The notes: generated by a model from the letters alone, not told the origin. 9,332 bases of DNA from an uncultured Blautia sp. (GCA_900765525.1 CAAFRY010000016.1:1-9332); one strand, 5' to 3'; positions 1 through 5,999 are shown, counted from the first letter of the stretch. Made by a program: numbers and translations.

Positions 1-798
1 ATTTGCAAGGTGCTGAAACTGTGCTATAACGGTGTGCGGAAGCATCAGAAAACAGAGGATGAACGATTCCTTTACTGGTGTGATAAGATGGGGCTTCTGG
101 TGTGGAGCGAGATGGGAGCTGCCTATGAATTCGGAGATTACGGGACAGAGGAATTTACCAGGGAATGGATGGAGATTGTAAGACAGAATTACAGCCATCC
201 CTGTATCATTACCTGGACGCCTTTTAATGAGTCCTGGGGGCTGGGACAGGTAAAAACAGACTCCAGACAGCAGCACTTTACAGAGGCGGTTTACCATCTG
301 ACCAAAAGCTTTGACCCTTATCGTCCTGTGGTGGTCAATGACGGTTGGGAGCATACGGTTTCTGATATAATCACCCTTCATGATTATGAGGAGGAAGGGG
401 AGATTTTCCTGGAGCGTTACAGCAGATATAAGGAAGAAATCCTGGCTTCCCAGGTGTATCACTGCAGCAGCAAGTCTGCCTTTGCCCAAGGTTACAGTTA
501 CAAGGGACAGCCGGTAATTATCAGCGAGTTCGGAGGAATTGCCTTTGACGGAAAAGGAGAGGGCTGGGGCTATGGAAACAAGGTGGCTGACAAGGAAGCT
601 TTTATCCGCAGATTTGACGGTATCACCACAGCGGTGAAATCCCTTCCCTATGTATGCGGCTACTGCTATACCCAGGTCAGCGATGTGCAGCAGGAAATCA
701 ACGGACTTCTGGATGAGGAGCGGAATTTCAAGGTAGAGCCGGAGATTATCCGGGAGATAAACCAGCGGAAAGTGGGCTATTGGAGGTCTTATATGTGA
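1..798 (+). CDS. Glycoside hydrolase family 2, C-terminal catalytic part (5' end outside window)
   Basis: Retaining glycosidase of family GH2 (beta-galactosidase / beta-glucuronidase type), cleaving beta-linked sugars from oligosaccharides or conjugates. The frame is open from base 1, so the GTG at 10 is not taken as a start; the sugar-binding and Ig-like domains would lie upstream. The visible part is the TIM barrel: the NGVRKHQKTEDERFLYW block (near 28-75) is typical of the barrel entry, the acid/base Glu is in FNESWG (codon 229-231), and the likely nucleophile Glu is in ISEFGG (codon 526-528). NDGWEH near 337-354 is also typical of the family. The protein ends about 90 residues after the nucleophile, so no extra C-terminal domain is attached. 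No signal peptide can be judged. The exact substrate cannot be read from this fragment. A small stem (802-816, TCTCCT/AGGAGA) follows the stop but lacks a T-run. Family call sure; specificity unknown. Confidence 0.93.
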   Translation: MCKVLKLCYNGVRKHQKTEDERFLYWCDKMGLLVWSEMGAAYEFGDYGTEEFTREWMEIVRQNYSHPCIITWTPFNESWGLGQVKTDSRQQHFTEAVYHLTKSFDPYRPVVVNDGWEHTVSDIITLHDYEEEGEIFLERYSRYKEEILASQVYHCSSKSAFAQGYSYKGQPVIISEFGGIAFDGKGEGWGYGNKVADKEAFIRRFDGITTAVKSLPYVCGYCYTQVSDVQQEINGLLDEERNFKVEPEIIREINQRKVGYWRSYM

Positions 799-850
799 AT
801 GTCTCCTATAAGGAGAAGAAAATAGAGAAATAAATTTTATATATTTCCTA

Positions 851-878
851 TTCCATTTTTGAATAAATTTGGTACAAT
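851..878 (+). promoter_or_regulatory. purC promoter (extended -10)
   Basis: TACAAT at 873-878 preceded by TGG gives an extended -10 (TGn). A weak -35 candidate TTCCAT (851-856) lies 16 bp upstream, in an AT-rich stretch that could act as an UP element. Transcription would begin near 885, leaving a leader of about 40 nt, too short for a purine riboswitch aptamer. Confidence 0.6.
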
Positions 879-923
879 AGAGTGGGTTCTATTATTACAA
901 TAAAAAGAGGAAAGGTGAAGAAA

Positions 924-1793
924 ATGCAGGAGTACAAACCATTTAAAGAAGGAAAAGTCCGTCAGGTATATGATATTGGAGAAAATCTGGTTATCTATGC
1001 TACGGACAGAATTTCCGCATTTGACTACATTCTGAAGAATACGATTACCAACAAGGGCGTGGTTTTGACCAAGATGTCCAAGTTCTGGTTCGACTTTACA
1101 AAGGACATTGTTCCCAATCACATGATTTCCACAGAGGTAAAGGATATGCCGGAATTTTTCCAGCAGCCGGAATTTGAAGGACATGTGATGCTTTGCAAGA
1201 AGCTGGAAATGCTTCCTATCGAGTGTATTGTCCGGGGCTATATCACCGGAAGCGGTTGGGAAAGCTACAAGAAAAACGGTACGGTCTGCGGTATTCAGCT
1301 TCCGGAAGGTCTGCAGGAATCCGATAAGCTGCCGGAGCCTATTTATACTCCTACCACAAAGGCAGAGCTGGGAGACCATGATGAACATGTTTCCTTTGAG
1401 GATACAGTGGAGACTTTGGAAAAGCTGTACCCGGGCAAGGGAAGAGAATATGCAGAGAAAATTCGGGAGTACACCATTGCTCTTTATAAAAAATGTGCGG
1501 AATATGCTCTTACTAAGAACATCATTATCGCAGATACAAAGTTTGAGTTCGGCCTCAACGAGAAGGGAGAGGTTGTGCTGGGAGACGAGATGCTGACACC
1601 GGACAGCTCCAGATTCTGGCCTCTGCAGGGCTATCAGCCGGGACAGGGACAGCCATCCTTTGACAAGCAGTATGTGCGTGACTGGCTGAAGGCAAATCCG
1701 GACAGTGATTTCCTTCTTCCTCAGGACGTTATTGACAAAACTGTAGATAAGTATGTGGAAGCATATGAAATGCTGTCAGGAGAGAAATTCTAA
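924..1793 (+). CDS. purC: Phosphoribosylaminoimidazole-succinocarboxamide synthase (SAICAR synthetase)
   Basis: Cytosolic enzyme of de novo purine synthesis: joins CAIR and L-aspartate using ATP to give SAICAR. 289 aa, matching the longer (about 290-300 aa) bacterial/yeast-type form. Visible family blocks: KEGKVRQVYD at the N-terminus (nucleotide-binding loop), DRISAFD (28-34), IVRGYITGSGW (102-112), YTPTTKAELGDHDEH (about 141-155), IIADTKFEFG (about 201-210) and the DEMLTPDSSRFWP block (about 221-233). The start is the ATG at 924, preceded by an AAAGGTGA ribosome binding site (911-918). An in-frame GTG at 882 would add 14 residues but sits at the predicted transcription start and has no ribosome binding site, so it is rejected. 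It has its own promoter and a strong terminator and is not beside other pur genes here, so it appears monocistronic. Confidence 0.97.
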   Translation: MQEYKPFKEGKVRQVYDIGENLVIYATDRISAFDYILKNTITNKGVVLTKMSKFWFDFTKDIVPNHMISTEVKDMPEFFQQPEFEGHVMLCKKLEMLPIECIVRGYITGSGWESYKKNGTVCGIQLPEGLQESDKLPEPIYTPTTKAELGDHDEHVSFEDTVETLEKLYPGKGREYAEKIREYTIALYKKCAEYALTKNIIIADTKFEFGLNEKGEVVLGDEMLTPDSSRFWPLQGYQPGQGQPSFDKQYVRDWLKANPDSDFLLPQDVIDKTVDKYVEAYEMLSGEKF

Positions 1794-1862
1794 GAGAAGC
1801 AGAGAATTCCTGACCTAATGGAGAGACAGTTTAGATGTTCTCTTTGCATATTTGTTTTATAT

Positions 1863-1908
1863 ATGCCTGCAAAGCCTGCATTTATGGGCTTTGCAGGCAT
1901 TTTGTATC
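1863..1908 (+). terminator. Intrinsic terminator of purC
   Basis: Perfect 14-bp stem, ATGCCTGCAAAGCC (1863-1876) with its exact reverse complement (1887-1900), 10-nt loop, followed by TTTTGTAT. Lies 70 bp after the purC stop. Confidence 0.9.
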
Positions 1909-1931
1909 AGAGGAAAGTTTGCAGGCCGGAT

Positions 1932-1958
1932 ACTCTGCTGTCTGCAGCAGGAGTTTTG
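1932..1958 (+). terminator. Possible second weak terminator hairpin
   Basis: ACTC-TGCTG (1932-1940) pairs with CAGCA-(G)-GAGT (1945-1954) around a TCTG loop, one bulged G, then TTTTG. It may back up the purC terminator; the T-run is short. Confidence 0.35.
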
Positions 1959-2005
1959 ATTTATATTTAGCTTAAAGAGATTACGATTCCTGCTAACGAT
2001 AATAA

Positions 2006-2062
2006 GTTATGAAAAATAACTGTTTGTAATTTATATCTGATTACAGTATCCTGTTGTATGAT
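2006..2062 (+). promoter_or_regulatory. Aldo/keto reductase promoter and operator-like dyad
   Basis: TTGTAA (2024-2029), 17-bp spacer, TATCCT (2047-2052) is the best -35/-10 pair; TATGAT (2057-2062) is an alternative -10. Immediately upstream is the dyad GTTAT-N5-ATAAC (2006-2020), a T-N11-A arrangement like LysR-type regulator sites. The block 2014-2030 is 15/17 identical to the block 3040-3056 in front of the DUF3737 gene, with the same position relative to the -35. A 6-bp inverted repeat TGTAAT/ATTACA (2025-2030, 2040-2045) also spans the spacer. Position and pairing are seen in sequence; the regulator is inferred. Confidence 0.55.
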
Positions 2063-2116
2063 AAATACACAGGGGAAACCCAGAGATTACAAACCAGTCA
2101 GGAAGGAGTGTAATAT

Positions 2117-2989
2117 ATGGTAAAATATATAAAGCTAAACAACCAGGTGGAAATGCCCATGGAAGGTTTTGGGGTATTTCAGGTTACAGATGCCCGGTTA
2201 TGCAGCAAGGCAGTTGCGGAGGCTATTGATACAGGGTACAGACTGATTGATACTGCAAGTTCCTATGGAAATGAGGAAGCAGTAGGCCTGGCTATTCGGG
2301 AAGCTTCCGTGCCAAGGGAAGAGCTGTTTGTTACGACAAAAGCCTATATACAGCAAATGGGTTATGAGAATACCAGGAAAGCTTTTCAGGAGTCTCTGGA
2401 AAAACTGGGATTAGAATATTTGGACCTTTATCTCATCCATATGCCTTTTGGTGATTACTATGGTTCCTGGAGAGCGATGGAAGATTTGTACCGGGAAGGG
2501 AAAGTCCGCAGCATAGGAGTCAGCAATTTTCTTCCGGACCGGCTTATGGATTTATGCTATAATGCCAGGATTCTTCCTGCTGTGAACCAGCTGGAGCGTC
2601 ATCCTCACTACCAGAGGGAAGAGGAATTGGTATTGATGGAGGAACTGGGGGTGAAGGTCCAGGCCTGGGCACCTTTTGCCGAAGGACTAAAGGGAATGTT
2701 TCAGGAGTCTGTTTTAAAAAGACTGGCGGAAAAACATGGAAAAACCCCGGCACAGATTATCCTTAGATGGGATATTCAGCGTGGCGTGGCAGTGATTCCC
2801 AAATCAGTTCATAGAGAAAGAATGGAAGAAAACCTGGATATTTGGGATTTTACCTTAGACCAGGAGGATATGGAACAAATCAGGACCCTGGATAAGGGGC
2901 AGCCCTCTATGCTGGATACACGGAAGCCCAGTGAGGTCAGACGTGTTTACGATTACCTGAAAAATCCGGTTCTGACTAGTTTACCCTAG
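2117..2989 (+). CDS. Aldo/keto reductase (AKR5-like, 2,5-diketo-D-gluconate reductase family)
   Basis: Cytosolic NADPH-dependent oxidoreductase that reduces aldehydes and ketones to alcohols; 290 aa, a normal (beta/alpha)8 barrel length. The catalytic tetrad is complete: Asp45 and Tyr50 in LIDTASSYGNE, Lys75 in VTTKAYI, His108 in LYLIHMPFG. GVSNF (134-138) and VNQLERHP (156-163) are family signatures, and IPKSVHRERMEENL (227-240) is the cofactor 2'-phosphate-binding stretch that indicates NADPH preference. The start ATG is preceded by GGAAGGAG (2101-2108), spacing 8. The physiological substrate cannot be read; the prokaryotic members act on sugar-derived ketones, glyoxals or detoxify aldehydes. 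Its control region is shared in design with that of the DUF3737 gene downstream, which suggests a common stress or redox-linked regulon (inference). No convincing terminator follows it, so some read-through into the next gene is possible. Confidence 0.95.
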   Translation: MVKYIKLNNQVEMPMEGFGVFQVTDARLCSKAVAEAIDTGYRLIDTASSYGNEEAVGLAIREASVPREELFVTTKAYIQQMGYENTRKAFQESLEKLGLEYLDLYLIHMPFGDYYGSWRAMEDLYREGKVRSIGVSNFLPDRLMDLCYNARILPAVNQLERHPHYQREEELVLMEELGVKVQAWAPFAEGLKGMFQESVLKRLAEKHGKTPAQIILRWDIQRGVAVIPKSVHRERMEENLDIWDFTLDQEDMEQIRTLDKGQPSMLDTRKPSEVRRVYDYLKNPVLTSLP

Positions 2990-3007
2990 TTGAAAAGATA
3001 AATTTTT

Positions 3008-3078
3008 CACTATGCCCAGAAGCTATGGAACACTATGCGAAATAGCTATTTGTAATCTGCTTAAATTTGGGATATGCT
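3008..3078 (+). promoter_or_regulatory. DUF3737 gene promoter with palindromic operator
   Basis: TTGTAA (3050-3055), 17-bp spacer, TATGCT (3073-3078). A 12-bp perfect palindrome AAATAGCTATTT (3040-3051) overlaps the -35, and a dyad CTAT-N5-ATAG (3033-3045) sits just upstream, the counterpart of the dyad in front of the aldo/keto reductase. CACTATGC occurs twice (3008-3015 and 3031-3038), 23 bp apart, about two helical turns; CTATG also occurs at 3023-3027. The arrangement suggests several binding sites for one regulator. Confidence 0.55.
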
Positions 3079-3123
3079 TATGTAAGGAAAATATGGTGAA
3101 AAACAACAGGGGAGTGAAGTAAT

Positions 3124-3960
3124 ATGAAGATGATAGAGAATCGAACCTTAGATGAGGAGAGAGCCCTTTATGGCAGCAAAGACCTGACAATTCGAAACTG
3201 TTCTTTTGACGGTCCGGCAGACGGGGAGAGTGCTGTCAAAGAATGTGAGAATATTCGGGTGGAGAATTGTTTTTTTAATCTCAGGTATCCATTCTGGCAT
3301 GTAAAAGGATTGAAAATCCAGGATTCCCAGATGACTCAGATGTGCAGAGCGGCTCTGTGGTATTCCGAAAATATAGAAATTGCCTGCACAAAGCTTCACG
3401 GAATCAAAGCTTTGCGGGAATGTGAACAGGCACGTTTGCAGGGCTGTGATATAATTTCACCGGAATTCGGCTGGTCTGTGAAAGGCGTGGAAATGGAAGA
3501 CTGCAAAGCCGTGGGAGAATATTTTATGATGCGCAGTGAGAACCTGAAGTTCCGTCAGGTAAAGCTGGAGGGGAAATATTCCTTTCAATATATCAAAAAT
3601 GCCGTATTTGAGGACTGTGTTTTTGACACAAAGGATGCCTTTTGGCACGGGGAAAATGTGACAGTACGGAACAGTGTTGTAAAGGGAGAATATCTGGCCT
3701 GGTATTCTAAGGGGCTGACTTTGGAAAACTGTAAAATTATAGGAACTCAGCCTTTATGTTACTGCCAGGATTTGAAGCTGATAAATTGTGAGATGATAGA
3801 CACAGATTTATGTTTTGAAAAGTCCCAGGTAGAAGCGGAAATTACCACGCCGGTGTTAAGTGTAAAAAATCCTCTGTCAGGAACCATTGTCCTTCCTGCT
3901 GTGGGAGAAGTGATTCGGGACGAACCCTACGCTAAAGGTGAAATAAAGATTAGAGCTTAA
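3124..3960 (+). CDS. DUF3737 family protein, parallel beta-helix
   Basis: Protein of a recognised but functionally unassigned family; 278 aa, the usual length. No signal peptide or membrane segment, so cytosolic. The start is supported by AGGGGAG (3108-3114), spacing 9. The body is a solenoid: short hydrophobic-x-hydrophobic-x-[ND]-[CS] strands begin near residues 21, 44, 63, 84, 103, 122, 141, 160, 179, 198 and 217, with an exact 19-residue period from 84 onward. Cys at 26, 49, 108, 127, 165, 203 and 222 form a ladder at equivalent positions, with Asn/Asp one residue before in most coils, and Trp at 79, 117, 174 and 193 stack at another. The last 45 residues leave the pattern and form a cap. 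Its family commonly occurs near oxidoreductase genes, and here it shares a promoter design with an aldo/keto reductase, pointing to the same regulon. The fold resembles pectin-lyase-like helices, but no catalytic site is recognisable, so an enzymatic role is not claimed. Confidence 0.9.
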   Translation: MKMIENRTLDEERALYGSKDLTIRNCSFDGPADGESAVKECENIRVENCFFNLRYPFWHVKGLKIQDSQMTQMCRAALWYSENIEIACTKLHGIKALRECEQARLQGCDIISPEFGWSVKGVEMEDCKAVGEYFMMRSENLKFRQVKLEGKYSFQYIKNAVFEDCVFDTKDAFWHGENVTVRNSVVKGEYLAWYSKGLTLENCKIIGTQPLCYCQDLKLINCEMIDTDLCFEKSQVEAEITTPVLSVKNPLSGTIVLPAVGEVIRDEPYAKGEIKIRA

Positions 3961-3974
3961 AGACGGGAGGAAAT

Positions 3975-4059
3975 ACCGCCTTGTGAAAAGCGGGGAAGAA
4001 GCTGTACCCTTTCCAGTGAGGGATTCTTCTTCTGTAACGCTTTTCACAGGGCGGTTTTT
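3975..4059 (+). terminator. Large intrinsic terminator after DUF3737 gene
   Basis: An 18-bp stem with a single T·G pair: left arm 3975-3992 (ACCGCCTTGTGAAAAGCG), right arm 4038-4055, then TTTTTG. The 45-nt interior can fold further (GAAGAA 3995-4000 with TTCTTC 4024-4029; CCCT 4007-4010 with AGGG 4019-4022). It starts 15 bp after the DUF3737 stop. Confidence 0.85.
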
Positions 4060-4069
4060 GTATTATGAT
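4041..4069 (+). promoter_or_regulatory. Candidate promoter of the two-component operon
   Basis: TATGAT (4064-4069) with TTTTCA (4041-4046) 17 bp upstream; TTCACA (4043-4048) matches the -35 consensus better but with a 15-bp spacer. Either -35 lies within the right arm of the preceding terminator. Transcription would start near 4076, about 27 nt before the regulator ATG. Confidence 0.4.
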
Positions 4070-4102
4070 AGAGAAAAAGCCGGGAAAGGGAAAAAACAGG
4101 TT

Positions 4103-4765
4103 ATGAAGCAGATTTTAATCGTGGAAGATGACAAAAAACTGAATGAGGGATTAAGACTGGCTTTGAGAAGCGAGTATGGCTGTATCCAGGCTTTTACTCT
4201 GCAGGAGGCCCGGGAAAGATTTCAGGAGAATACCGTTGATTTATTACTGCTGGATGTGAATCTGCCGGACGGAAGCGGACTGGATTTTATGACGGAAATC
4301 AGGAAAAAGTACAGGCTTCCTATCATACTTCTTACGGCAAATCAGATGGAAATGGATATAGTGTCCGGCCTGGAAATGGGAGCAGACGATTATATTACAA
4401 AACCTTTCAGTCTTATGGTCCTGCGGGCCAGAATCGGGGTGCAGCTAAGAAAGTCCCGAAAGGAAGAAGAGGTTTACCGGGAAGGGAAATTTTCCTTTGA
4501 TTTTAAGAAAATGGAATTTTTCCGGGAGGGAGAGAGCCTGGAACTGAGCAAAACAGAGCAGAGACTTCTTCGCTGCCTGATAGAAAACCGGGGACGGCAG
4601 GTGAGCCGCAGCCATTTAATTGATTATGTGTGGCAGGGAGAAACCCAATATGTGGAGGAACATGCTTTGACCGTTGCAGTGAACAGACTGAGAAATAAGC
4701 TGGGGGACAATCAGGAGTACATAAAAACCCTGTACGGCACAGGGTATATTTGGAACGGAGTGTAA
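4103..4765 (+). CDS. Two-component response regulator, OmpR/PhoB family
   Basis: Cytosolic DNA-binding response regulator, 220 aa, normal length. Receiver domain (about 1-115) with the acidic pair Asp9/Asp10, phospho-acceptor Asp51 (LLLLDVNLPDGSG), Thr78 and Lys100 (YITKPFS), all intact. Winged-helix domain from about residue 125 to the end, with the recognition helix around 185-199 (EEHALTVAVNRLRNKL) and the C-terminal beta-hairpin motif YGTGYIW. The ATG at 4103 starts exactly at the receiver domain (MKQILIVEDD). An in-frame GTG at 3983 would add 40 residues translated through the terminator stem and is rejected. The ribosome binding site is not ideal: GGGAAAGGG (4082-4090), spaced 12, with CAGG closer in. 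It is followed 14 bp later by the kinase. The nearby ABC transporter operon is its likely target (inference). Confidence 0.95.
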   Translation: MKQILIVEDDKKLNEGLRLALRSEYGCIQAFTLQEARERFQENTVDLLLLDVNLPDGSGLDFMTEIRKKYRLPIILLTANQMEMDIVSGLEMGADDYITKPFSLMVLRARIGVQLRKSRKEEEVYREGKFSFDFKKMEFFREGESLELSKTEQRLLRCLIENRGRQVSRSHLIDYVWQGETQYVEEHALTVAVNRLRNKLGDNQEYIKTLYGTGYIWNGV

Positions 4766-4779
4766 GGAAAAGCAGATAC

Positions 4780-5748
4780 ATGGATGAGAGACAGTGGATA
4801 GCCGGGATAACAGCTTTAGCGTTGTTTTTTCTGGCAATTTATAGCATTACCCTTATTATCATGGAAAGAAGGAAGAGGCAGTGGACGGCCAGGCTGGAAA
4901 AAATGTTGGAGGATGCCATTGCCGGAAAATTTCAGGAAGAAAACTTTGACGAGAGCCGGCTTTCTGCGTTGGAGAACAGCCTGTGGCAATATTTGTGCCA
5001 GCAGGAGGGAAAATGGGAGACTCTGACCAGAGACAGAGAGCGGCTTCAGCAGCAGGTATCGGATATTTCCCATCAGGCCGTGTTGCCGGTTTCCAATATT
5101 CTTTTGTACAGTCAGCTTCTGGAAGAAGGACTTGACCGCCTGTGGGACGAAATGGAGAGTCAGAAGGCAGAGGTCAGCGAGATGAGGGAAGAGCTGGCGG
5201 TAATCCAGGAGCAGGCCCGGGAGCTGGAATTTCTGATGGAAGGGCTGGTGAAGCTGTCACGGTTGGAGCTGGGCATTATTCATGTCCAGACAAAAAGGCA
5301 GCCTTTAGCCTCCCTGCTCCGAAGTATCAGACAGCAGTTCCGGATAAAGGCGGAACAAAAGGGCTTGATTTTCCATGTGGAGGACACAGAAGATTGGGCG
5401 GTGTATGACGAAAAATGGAGTCTGGAGGCTTTATCTAATCTGGTGGATAATGCCATAAAATATACACCTGCAGGAGGAAAAATCCAGGTACGGACCCAGG
5501 CCTTGACTTCTCTGGTGCGGATAGACGTAACAGATACGGGAAGAGGTATCAGCGAGGAAGAGCAAGCCAGGATTTTCCAGAGATTTTACCGTTCCCCTGA
5601 TGTGCAATCCAGTCCCGGAGTGGGGATTGGTCTGTACATTGCCAGGGAAGTGATGAAAGCCCAGAACGGATATATCCGACTTACCTCTGGGGATGGAAAA
5701 GGAAGCACCTTTTCCCTGTATTTTTTGTCAGCAGCCCCAGAGCTTTGA
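4780..5748 (+). CDS. Sensor histidine kinase, one transmembrane helix, no extracellular domain
   Basis: Membrane-bound kinase partner of the upstream regulator, 322 aa. One N-terminal membrane helix (about 7-28), preceded by only six residues and followed by ERRKRQ, so nearly all of the protein is cytoplasmic. A linker/coiled-coil region (about 29-93) leads to the dimerisation domain with phospho-acceptor His98 in DISHQAVLP. The distance from His98 to the end of that domain (LSRLE, about 160-164) is longer than usual and rich in Glu/Gln. The ATP-binding domain has the N box (LSNLVDNAIKYTP, Asn220 and Asn224), G1 (DTGRGI, 252-257), F box (IFQRFYR), G2 (GVGIGLYIA, from 280) and G3 (GDGKGSTF). 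The ATG at 4780 has AAGGA (4764-4768) upstream; a TTG at 4750 overlapping the regulator gene is less likely. The H-box residues after His differ from the usual [EQ]-x-[KR]-T-P; here they are Q-A-V-L-P. Confidence 0.93.
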   Translation: MDERQWIAGITALALFFLAIYSITLIIMERRKRQWTARLEKMLEDAIAGKFQEENFDESRLSALENSLWQYLCQQEGKWETLTRDRERLQQQVSDISHQAVLPVSNILLYSQLLEEGLDRLWDEMESQKAEVSEMREELAVIQEQARELEFLMEGLVKLSRLELGIIHVQTKRQPLASLLRSIRQQFRIKAEQKGLIFHVEDTEDWAVYDEKWSLEALSNLVDNAIKYTPAGGKIQVRTQALTSLVRIDVTDTGRGISEEEQARIFQRFYRSPDVQSSPGVGIGLYIAREVMKAQNGYIRLTSGDGKGSTFSLYFLSAAPEL

Positions 5749-5756
5749 GTTGATTT

Positions 5757-5823
5757 TTGTCGTCTCGAAAACAAAAGGCCATAGGCCTGCCAGCAGCCCT
5801 CTGGCCTTTTTCTTTGAGACTGG
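5757..5823 (+). repeat. Palindromic repeat copy A, likely bidirectional terminator
   Basis: Direct repeat of 5926-5993 at about 90% identity (six substitutions and one missing base over 68 positions). It is itself an imperfect palindrome running from GTCTC (5762-5766) to GAGAC (5816-5820), with a GC core GGCCA..TGGCC and an A-rich/T-rich flank, so each strand reads hairpin then T-run. It begins 8 bp after the kinase stop, so it probably ends the two-component operon. Confidence 0.85.
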
Positions 5824-5925
5824 GCGGAGGAGCGCCATAAGTCCCCGGATTCCTGCGTGCTGCGCACTTCCGGAATCCGTACAGGAAGTCGGAATCCAGG
5901 CTGCCGCCTTTCTTCCTCCTTCCTG
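5824..5925. other. Spacer between repeats with nested inverted repeats
   Basis: About 100 bp with no credible gene. CGGATTCC pairs with GGAATCCG (5871-5879 region) around an inner GTGC-TGC-GCAC stem; CGGAATCC recurs at 5890-5897; CAGGAAG (5882-5888) pairs with CTTCCTG near 5919-5925; GGCG/CGCC flank 5823-5836. It looks like a structured intergenic element carried with the repeats. Confidence 0.5.
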
Positions 5926-5993
5926 TTGTCGTCTCGAAAGAAAAAGGTCAGAGGTCTGCCAGCAGCCCTCTGACCTTTTTCTTTCGAGACTGG
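5926..5993 (+). repeat. Palindromic repeat copy B, likely bidirectional terminator
   Basis: Near-perfect 60-bp palindrome (5931-5990): 24 uninterrupted base pairs from GTCTCGAAAG inward, one mismatch, then CTGC/GCAG around CA. Core GGTCAGAGG/CCTCTGACC followed by TTTTTCTTT on either strand, so it can terminate in both directions. Compared with copy A, C5779/G5804 has become T5948/A5973, which keeps the pair. Confidence 0.88.
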
Positions 5994-5999
5994 ACTTAT

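Noticed and set aside
802..816. TCTCCT/AGGAGA hairpin after the GH2 gene as terminator
   Set aside because: Six-bp stem with no following T-run.
882..923. GTG start extending purC by 14 residues
   Set aside because: No ribosome binding site, lies at the predicted transcription start, and the extension is not like SAICAR synthetase; the ATG at 924 has a good site.
837..1388. Minus-strand 183-codon open frame opposite purC
   Set aside because: Shadow of a well-conserved gene; no family resemblance. The same applies to the other minus-strand frames under real genes, e.g. 6271-6960 and 8693-9055.
2991..3009. TGAAAA/TTTTCA inverted repeat after the aldo/keto reductase as terminator
   Set aside because: Almost all A-T pairs with no GC core and no T-run after the stem.
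3983..4102. GTG start extending the response regulator by 40 residues
   Set aside because: The extension is the translated terminator hairpin; the receiver domain begins exactly at the ATG at 4103.
4750..4779. TTG start for the histidine kinase overlapping the regulator gene
   Set aside because: Rare start codon overlapping the previous gene; the ATG at 4780 has AAGGA upstream and begins just before the membrane helix.
5757..5993. CRISPR-like array
   Set aside because: Only two repeats of 67-68 bp, strongly palindromic, with one structured spacer; no cas genes.
5757..5993. Insertion sequence or MITE with target duplication
   Set aside because: No transposase and no clear target-site duplication at the outer ends by eye; kept as an intergenic repeat.
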